Shown: in pieces, positions 58,447 to 64,000 of the stretch | How the letters are laid out: each line of letters starts with the position of its first letter | Numbering within the stretch: position 1 is the stretch's first letter | NCBI GenBank assembly: GCA_015227615.1 | Contig: JAALGZ010000051.1 | Location: 1 to 64,000, forward strand | Origin: Labyrinthula sp. Ha | Lineage: Eukaryota > Sar > Bigyra > Labyrinthulida > Labyrinthulaceae | Direction of reading: 5' to 3' | Length of the DNA stretch: 64,000 nt | Translations under genes and position numbers: made by a program | Notes under the pieces: model-generated | Database searches by the model: none | Told to the model about the DNA's origin: nothing | What the model saw: only the letters and a program-made list of their open reading frames with translations

Positions 58447-59853
58447 ATGAACTCAACTACAACTTGCCTACTCCAACCCGTGTATTCAAAAGAACTGGAA
58501 ATATTCAGTCTAGGTCAGATTATTTTTATTTCCACATTAAACTTCTTCGCCTTCTGTCTCTGGGTTAAGTTTGATACCCCAGATTACCCCAGCCTGTTTC
58601 AGAGATCCTCTTTTCAAGTTGGTTTTGCCTGTATAGCTTGGGAATGCTATCTGGTAATATCTCCAGCGTATCGACTTGATCCAAGTTCATCGGAGTATCT
58701 AAGTTGTTTTGTGTTTGGCATTCTTTTCTTTATAGCTATACCGCTTACTTTAGTCGGTCAAATATTTCGTCTGTACAGATTTTTTCTCCAGTTAAAATAT
58801 AATACTATGAGTTTATTAACTTTTGAAAAATCATCTTTAAGATATTATGCAAAGTTGAACAACAAAGGAAAATCACAAGGAAATTTAGTACTGAGCAATA
58901 ATGTAGGACCAGAAATTGCAGTAAATCTATCTTCTGAAGCGGAAGATCGAGTAAGTTTTGAAAGATTGAGGAGAAGGTTAACACATAAGTATTCAAATAT
59001 AGAACTTGTTGTTTGGGTTCTTGTTGCTATGATTATCTTTTCTTTACATACGTATTTATTGTGTTTGTATAATGAAGAATGTGGCGTTCATTCAAAAGCA
59101 ATAGAACTTTCTAATAAGATAGTGATTTTAGTTGTTACAACTTCTGCAGTACTGATTGGGATTTATGTTCACTACAAGACAAAACTCTTACCTGATCCTT
59201 ATTATTTTCTTTATGAAACTAAACTCACATTAATATTTCCTTTTATATCTGCTTTTTTTTATGTTATTCTAGACTATTTCTATCCTCGACAAGATGAAAA
59301 CAAAATCTATGATCTTGATCCTTTTCTCTTAATTGACATTGGATATGGATTAAGTTTCTTTATTGCAATAATTTATCCTTTAAAGGTTTTACTGCCTTGT
59401 ACAAAACAAAAAGAAGTGGATGATATTACTCTAAGAGAAGTTTTAGACTCACCTGCTGGACTTATTTTATTCAAGAGTTACATGGTTTATGAACTTAGTG
59501 TTGAAAATTTAAATTTCTATTTAGCAGCTACCAAATGGAAACAAAATTTTCATACATTTGGTTCTGGTCCAAGTTGTAGGATGGCTTCAAATATTATGAA
59601 TAGGTGGATTGAAGATCCTGGAAGGTCTTCTACTCTGGATGCGCATTGTGTTAATTTGAGCTATGATATGGCAACGGGGATTCGGAATAGGATAGCAGAG
59701 AAGAATGTTTCTGACGACCTCTTTGATGATGCAATGCAGGAAGTGTATAACTTAATCTGGTACAACAGTTTTAGTAGGTTTAAAAAAACTTCTTTCTATA
59801 GAAGATTTCTTGGAATAGACAAAGGTTTAGATAGTTCTAATTTTAGCATATAA
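58447..59853 (+). CDS. seven-transmembrane RGS protein, copy C (468 aa)
   Basis: Paralogue of copy B, with the same NST sequon at 2-4, seven helices in matching positions and an RGS domain at about 327-454. The strongest conservation is in the RGS half (KEVDD, GLILFKSYMVYELSVENL, FYLAATKWK, NIMNRWI, WYNSF.RFKK, RRFLGID). The TM3-TM4 loop differs most: copy C has a neutral Asn/Gly/Ser-rich stretch with a later RLRRRL basic patch where copy B has a long Lys/Arg run, so coupling or trafficking may differ. The last segment of each helix bundle (YGLSFFIAIIYPLKV against FGLSFFIAIVYPLRV) is nearly identical. Intronless, ends in TAA. SEC24 begins 242 nt downstream on the same strand. Confidence 0.9.
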   Translation: MNSTTTCLLQPVYSKELEIFSLGQIIFISTLNFFAFCLWVKFDTPDYPSLFQRSSFQVGFACIAWECYLVISPAYRLDPSSSEYLSCFVFGILFFIAIPLTLVGQIFRLYRFFLQLKYNTMSLLTFEKSSLRYYAKLNNKGKSQGNLVLSNNVGPEIAVNLSSEAEDRVSFERLRRRLTHKYSNIELVVWVLVAMIIFSLHTYLLCLYNEECGVHSKAIELSNKIVILVVTTSAVLIGIYVHYKTKLLPDPYYFLYETKLTLIFPFISAFFYVILDYFYPRQDENKIYDLDPFLLIDIGYGLSFFIAIIYPLKVLLPCTKQKEVDDITLREVLDSPAGLILFKSYMVYELSVENLNFYLAATKWKQNFHTFGSGPSCRMASNIMNRWIEDPGRSSTLDAHCVNLSYDMATGIRNRIAEKNVSDDLFDDAMQEVYNLIWYNSFSRFKKTSFYRRFLGIDKGLDSSNFSI

Positions 59854-59985
59854 AGAGTTTCTGGGCCAATTGTGTTGAAAGGTGTTCTAATCAGTTAGTG
59901 ACGAGTATAATTAGGTTTTAAGTATAGATTTTATTTCTTATTCTGCATCTGTTCTTACTCGTTTTTTATCATTGTCAAAGAAAAT

Positions 59986-60087
59986 ATGTTTCCGTTTAAC
60001 CTCGACCGTATGGCTGAAAAGGACATTCCCGAAATTTTGCAAAGTGTCAAAACGAAGAAAAGAAAAAAGATTATCTCCACGAAGTAA
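59986..60087 (+). promoter_or_regulatory. 33-codon upstream ORF before SEC24
   Basis: ATG at 59986 and TAA at 60085, 8 nt before the SEC24 start and in a different frame. It encodes a basic peptide (MFPFNLDRMAEKD... with KTKKRKK). It is either a translated upstream frame in the SEC24 leader or, less likely, an extra first exon. No intron of the local 28-32 nt type would join it cleanly. Confidence 0.35.
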
Positions 60088-60095
60088 GTGATTAG

Positions 60096-63000
60096 ATGCG
60101 TCCTCCTCGACCAAGAACCTTCAAACCAAAAGCAAGCAATGAAAATGGAAACTCTGTGTCAAATAAAGCTCAAATGCGCAAGCCTATTGCAAAACCAAAC
60201 CCAAGAAACCCAACGCTCATGAGGAAACCAAGACCGCGACAAATTCACCAGAAAACTGGCGCTCCTCAACAACAACAAACTACCCAAGCACCAAGATCAA
60301 TATCAACCAATCCCTCATCTCAAGGAAAAGCAATGACTTCGAGTTCCTCGAAACCTAGGATGCGCGCTCCAATGATGCGGCCTCCAAGTAGACCAAGACC
60401 ACAAGCCCCTACAAGTAACGTGAACACAGCCAATGGAATGGTACGGAGTGAGCCTATATCTCATGCCGCTCCTCCAAGGATGGGAGTCCTCCCTCCTAGA
60501 ACTCATAGGAACACCTTTAAACCGCCATCTACAAGAGCACCAGCCCCTGGTTCTTTTACTCAACCTGTATTCTGCTTGCTGTTTTTTTATAAATTAGTCA
60601 CCAACTCCAGCATCTGGTCCTCCTAGACAATTTATGGTATTAAGTTTTGTTAATCTTATATTAGCAACCTTCAGCAGGTGGACGAATGAGAGGTCCAAGG
60701 CCTGGAAGAACGACTCAGAAACCGCAAGCAAGTTTCCATAGTGTATCTAATCGAGGAAGCCACGCTGCACCATCTGCACCAACACATAGACGACAAACAT
60801 TGCCTGAATTTAACTACGATGACCTGAAACGCAACTGTCCTGAAGAGCTGAAGTCGATGACCATGTCCCATTTTCCCGCGACACAAACCCTATTGGAACA
60901 GTCTTCGATGCCCGTCGGTTGCATTGTTCAGCCACTTTCAGAAAAAATTAAAGAGTATATGTGTACTTTTCATTTACACTTAGTGTTCCAGTTGTTAACT
61001 TTGCTGATGTTGGCGGGGTTGTGAGATGTATAAGATGCAGGTGTTATATGAACCCTTTTGTTCATTTTCCCCCCCAAGAAAATGGAAGAAGTTGGCAGTG
61101 CCCAATGTGTGAATCTATTAATGAAACCCCAACGGCATACTATTGTCCGTTAGACCCATCAACTGGAAGGCGAACTGATGAGGAAACACGCCCAGAGTTG
61201 CAGAAAGGTTGTATTGAGGTTGTCGCTGCGAGCGAGTACATGGTGAGACCACCAATGCCTCCAGTTTATGTTTTTGCTCTGGATCTTTCTCCTGAACCAG
61301 CACAGTCCAAGATGCTACTACAGACGATAAGAACAATACGAAAAACCATTGTTGAAAAGTGTATTAGATTATTTATGTTATTCTTAGAACTCTCCTAGGC
61401 GCTCCTAGAACGAAAATAGGTTTTATAGGGCTCACAGCAACTGAAGTCAACTTTTATAGTTTATCAAAGGATTTTCAGTCACCGAAAGTATTAACTCTAG
61501 ACATAAATCTTTTATCGGATTATAGTAATGAAGAAAAAAAAGGAAAAGATACACAAAAAAATGCAACTTCTGGTGGGGTGTTCTTGCCCGTTCCGGAAGA
61601 TTTACTTGTAAATTTAGAAGACAATAACGAGGCTGTAATGAAGATATTAGATTCCCTGGAAGAGCTTGCTATGGAGTCAATAAATGTAAACACCAACACT
61701 CAAGCCACCCCTTCTGCAAATCAAGGAAAAATTTGTCTTGGAGAAGCCCTGATGGCATGCTACTCCGTTATGGCTCACATAGGGGGTAAGTTGAGTATGT
61801 TTCTAGGCGGATTTGCCGCCCATGGAATTGGTGCACTTAAACAAAGATACAATCCAAACATTCTGGGATCCCCCAATGAGCACACCCTTCTGAAAGCAGC
61901 AACTAACTTCTACGTAAATAAAGGGATGGAATGCAGTGGACAGCAAATTTCTGTTGATCTCTACTTTCTACCACCATGTTCATTTTTTGTTCATCTTTAT
62001 GTTTAGCCAATATGTATATTGATATGGCCTCTATAGCAGGTCTGGCCAAATACACTGGCGGTCACTCACACATGTATGCAGAATCAGACCTGCAAACCGC
62101 GTTTGCTAGTGACCTAGAAAGGTCTTTAACTCGAGAGACGGGTTGGGAAGGTGTAATGCGAGTACGGGGCTCGTCAAATATTTCAATTAAGGCTATTTAT
62201 GGTTCATTCTTATTAAGAGGCAAAGATTTGATGGCGTTACCAACTACTAATGCTGATGCATCTTTTGCGGTAGAGTTTGGTTTTCCATCACAAAAGAATG
62301 AAAAAGGTTCAGACGGTGCACAGTTTGTCAATCCTTCTACTTTGACACGTCCTGTTATAATTCAAACTGCACTTCTTTACACAAACTCAGACGGCGAACG
62401 AAGAATACGTGTTCTAACAAGCATTGTACCTATTTCTAACTCTATGGAGCAACTCTATGGACAGTTAAGACCTTCCAATGTTGACTCGGTTGTGAACTTG
62501 TTTGCCAAAAAAGGAGTAGAAATAGTTAATAATAGTGGACTAGAGGATCTTAGACGAAAACTACAACTTCAACTCGTCGAATTTGTTCGAGGATACAAAA
62601 CTGTTGCTAAGAAAATAGGTGAAACTAACAATGGCCCTGCAAACTCGGGGCCAACACCGGGGGCTCAGCCTCCAGCTGTTAATGGAAACGGACCGGCACC
62701 TACTGGGCCCAAAGTTGAGTTAATGTTACCAAAGTCCATGGCTAATATGCCCTTGACTTTTCTCGCTATGATCAAAAGTTCTGGTTTCAGAGGTGGGAAG
62801 GAAATAACCTTGGATGAACGAGTTGCTTGGCTCGATGTGTTGTCTCGAATGTCAAATTACGACGCAAAACTGTTATATGAACCAATTATCTACGGATGTT
62901 TGGCAAATGATTCGTCGAAGCTAACACTTCAGAAACTCAAGGCGACAGCTCGGTGTTTGCGCACCGATTCCGTTGTTCTATTTATGAATGGTGTTGTTGA

Positions 63001-63292
63001 TCTAATTTGGATTGGAGCTAAAGCAGTAAAGTTTGCAAAGTTGGGGCAAGTGAAAGCGTTGATGGAGAAGAAGATGAAAGAGTTTCAAGATGAGAGACTT
63101 AAAAAACTGGAAGTCAACGGCGATTACCCACGGGTAAGAATCATACACGAAGGTTCCCGGGAGGACATGCGAATTTTTAGGCCAATGATGTTTCTAGATC
63201 GTCAGAACTTTAATGGCGGCAGCACGACGTATGAAGAATTTCTTCAAACCTTGTTGGATCATAGTAAGACAAACAACAGATTTAGGAGGTAA
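60096..63292 (+). CDS. SEC24: COPII coat protein SEC24, 6 exons, 1016 aa
   Basis: The cargo-binding subunit of the inner COPII coat, which with SEC23 and SAR1 forms vesicles leaving the ER. Exons are 60096-60566, 60598-60636 (only 39 nt), 60665-60954, 60984-61358, 61388-61977 and 62007-63292; introns are 31, 28, 29, 29 and 29 nt. Joining restores SEKIK-D-VPVVNFADVGGVVRC and FLPP-S-NMYIDMASIAGL. The zinc finger has C282, C285, C306 and C309. It is followed by ASEYMVRPPMPPVYVFALDLS at the start of the trunk domain, then beta-sandwich and helical regions. Near the end is a gelsolin-like part (RCLRTDSVVLFMNGVVDLIW). The first ~220 residues are Pro/Arg/Lys-rich and very basic. The fourth intron (61359-61387) has a GTG donor; an overlapping 38-nt alternative would shorten the protein by three residues. 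Confidence 0.95.
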
Positions 63293-64000
63293 CTTTACTG
63301 CTAATGTATCTACACTGCTTTCACTTAACTTTTGATCTCCTTAACAACGAGTGCGGCCTTCCAGAAAAGCACGTATACTTTTTTACCTCTGTCGTGTTCA
63401 GGTTTAGGAGTTGGCTAAACTTTTTTTGCAAAAACAACAACTAAGCGACTCAAGCTTCATTACTCCAATGTGCGTTTGAAACCAAGGGAACAGGAAAGAA
63501 GGGGTGCTTATATAGAAAATATACTACAAGTTAACGGAGACAGCAGTGAAATGAATCTATATCGAGTATAAATGCGCTTGGTGAGTAATACATTAAAACA
63601 CTCTTAAGAGTCTTCCAAAGCAAAAATAAAAGTCAAAACAAGATACTCCCTGATCTGCTTATCATATGAGACACTACTGCGTGCTGGAGTAATTGCTATT
63701 AGAAAGTACTACTACTCGGAATCTCGTTTGTCAACAAGATGGCCCATGAAAATGTTTGATAGCATCCAGATTTCGACAACAGGTTGATAAGGATTCAGGT
63801 TTAGGTATACTTTCTATTTCCACTGAAAGAAAATGTTTTCAATACCTTAACCTGAGCAAGAACTATGTTTGTAGAAAGTTTCGTGAAAGCTTCGACCACG
63901 TTCTGGGGCAATAGTTTAAACCTGGTCCACTTGAGTTAAAATGGTTCAACTCAGTTTATGCTCTCGAATATGACATTATCTTCCACCTTTGATATTCCTT
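63293..64000. other. SEC24 3' flank, no gene seen
   Basis: No open frame of note and no promoter pattern that can be tied to a gene; the window ends here. Confidence 0.5.

Noticed and set aside
60085-60116. A 32-nt GT...AG segment that would fuse the 33-codon upstream ORF to SEC24
   Set aside because: It is not T-rich, has a CAAG acceptor unlike every other intron here, and would remove the start of the SEC24 frame.
61359-61396. Alternative 38-nt intron in SEC24
   Set aside because: It has the usual GTA-type donor but is longer than all other introns and removes the Gly before the APRTKIGF block, a position usually occupied in SEC24; it remains possible.

Overview
The window is nuclear DNA from an AT-rich, probably single-celled eukaryote that has mitochondria and uses the standard genetic code (TAA, TAG and TGA all serve as stops here). 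The lineage cannot be fixed from the sequence. The strongest clue is intron size: all 12 introns reconstructed by joining conserved protein blocks are only 28-32 nt long, nearly always GTA...TAG or GTA...CAG. Introns this small are known from a few protist lineages (for example Blastocystis and Paramecium). None of these can be assigned, and Paramecium is excluded by the stop codons.

Layout. Genes sit in compact islands separated by long AT-rich tracts without convincing genes. Island 1 (about 19.4-26.9 kb) holds ornithine aminotransferase, a 698-residue orphan, the beta subunit of mitochondrial processing peptidase, an RBM22/Ecm2-type splicing factor and a small Myb-like protein. Intergenic gaps there are as short as 52 and 96 nt. 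Island 2 (40.0-42.7 kb) holds an unrecognised multi-pass membrane protein and a thiolase of the SCPx/archaeal type. Island 3 (58.4-63.3 kb) holds a receptor-like 7TM-RGS gene followed by COPII coat gene SEC24 with five tiny introns. Two further 7TM-RGS genes stand alone at 4.5-5.8 kb (minus strand) and 51.8-53.2 kb.

Three intronless genes encode seven-transmembrane proteins with a C-terminal RGS domain, the architecture of plant AtRGS1. Two are close paralogues in the same orientation about 5 kb apart. They suggest an expanded family of membrane-bound G-protein GTPase activators.

The gene-poor tracts are mostly structureless by eye, but they contain decayed non-autonomous DNA transposons with hAT-like ends (TAGGG...), long subterminal inverted repeats and imperfect 8-bp target duplications. 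Two families are visible: one rich in TTATTGATAATC words (copies at 14.3, 29.1 and 43.2 kb, possibly 54.4 kb) and one rich in TTAACGGTAA words (copies at 27.2 and 55.0 kb). No tRNA, rRNA or CRISPR-like array was found.

The recognisable genes are mostly housekeeping: mitochondrial protein import and amino-acid or acyl-CoA metabolism (MPP beta, OAT, thiolase), ER export (SEC24), splicing (RBM22-like), plus G-protein signalling (7TM-RGS).
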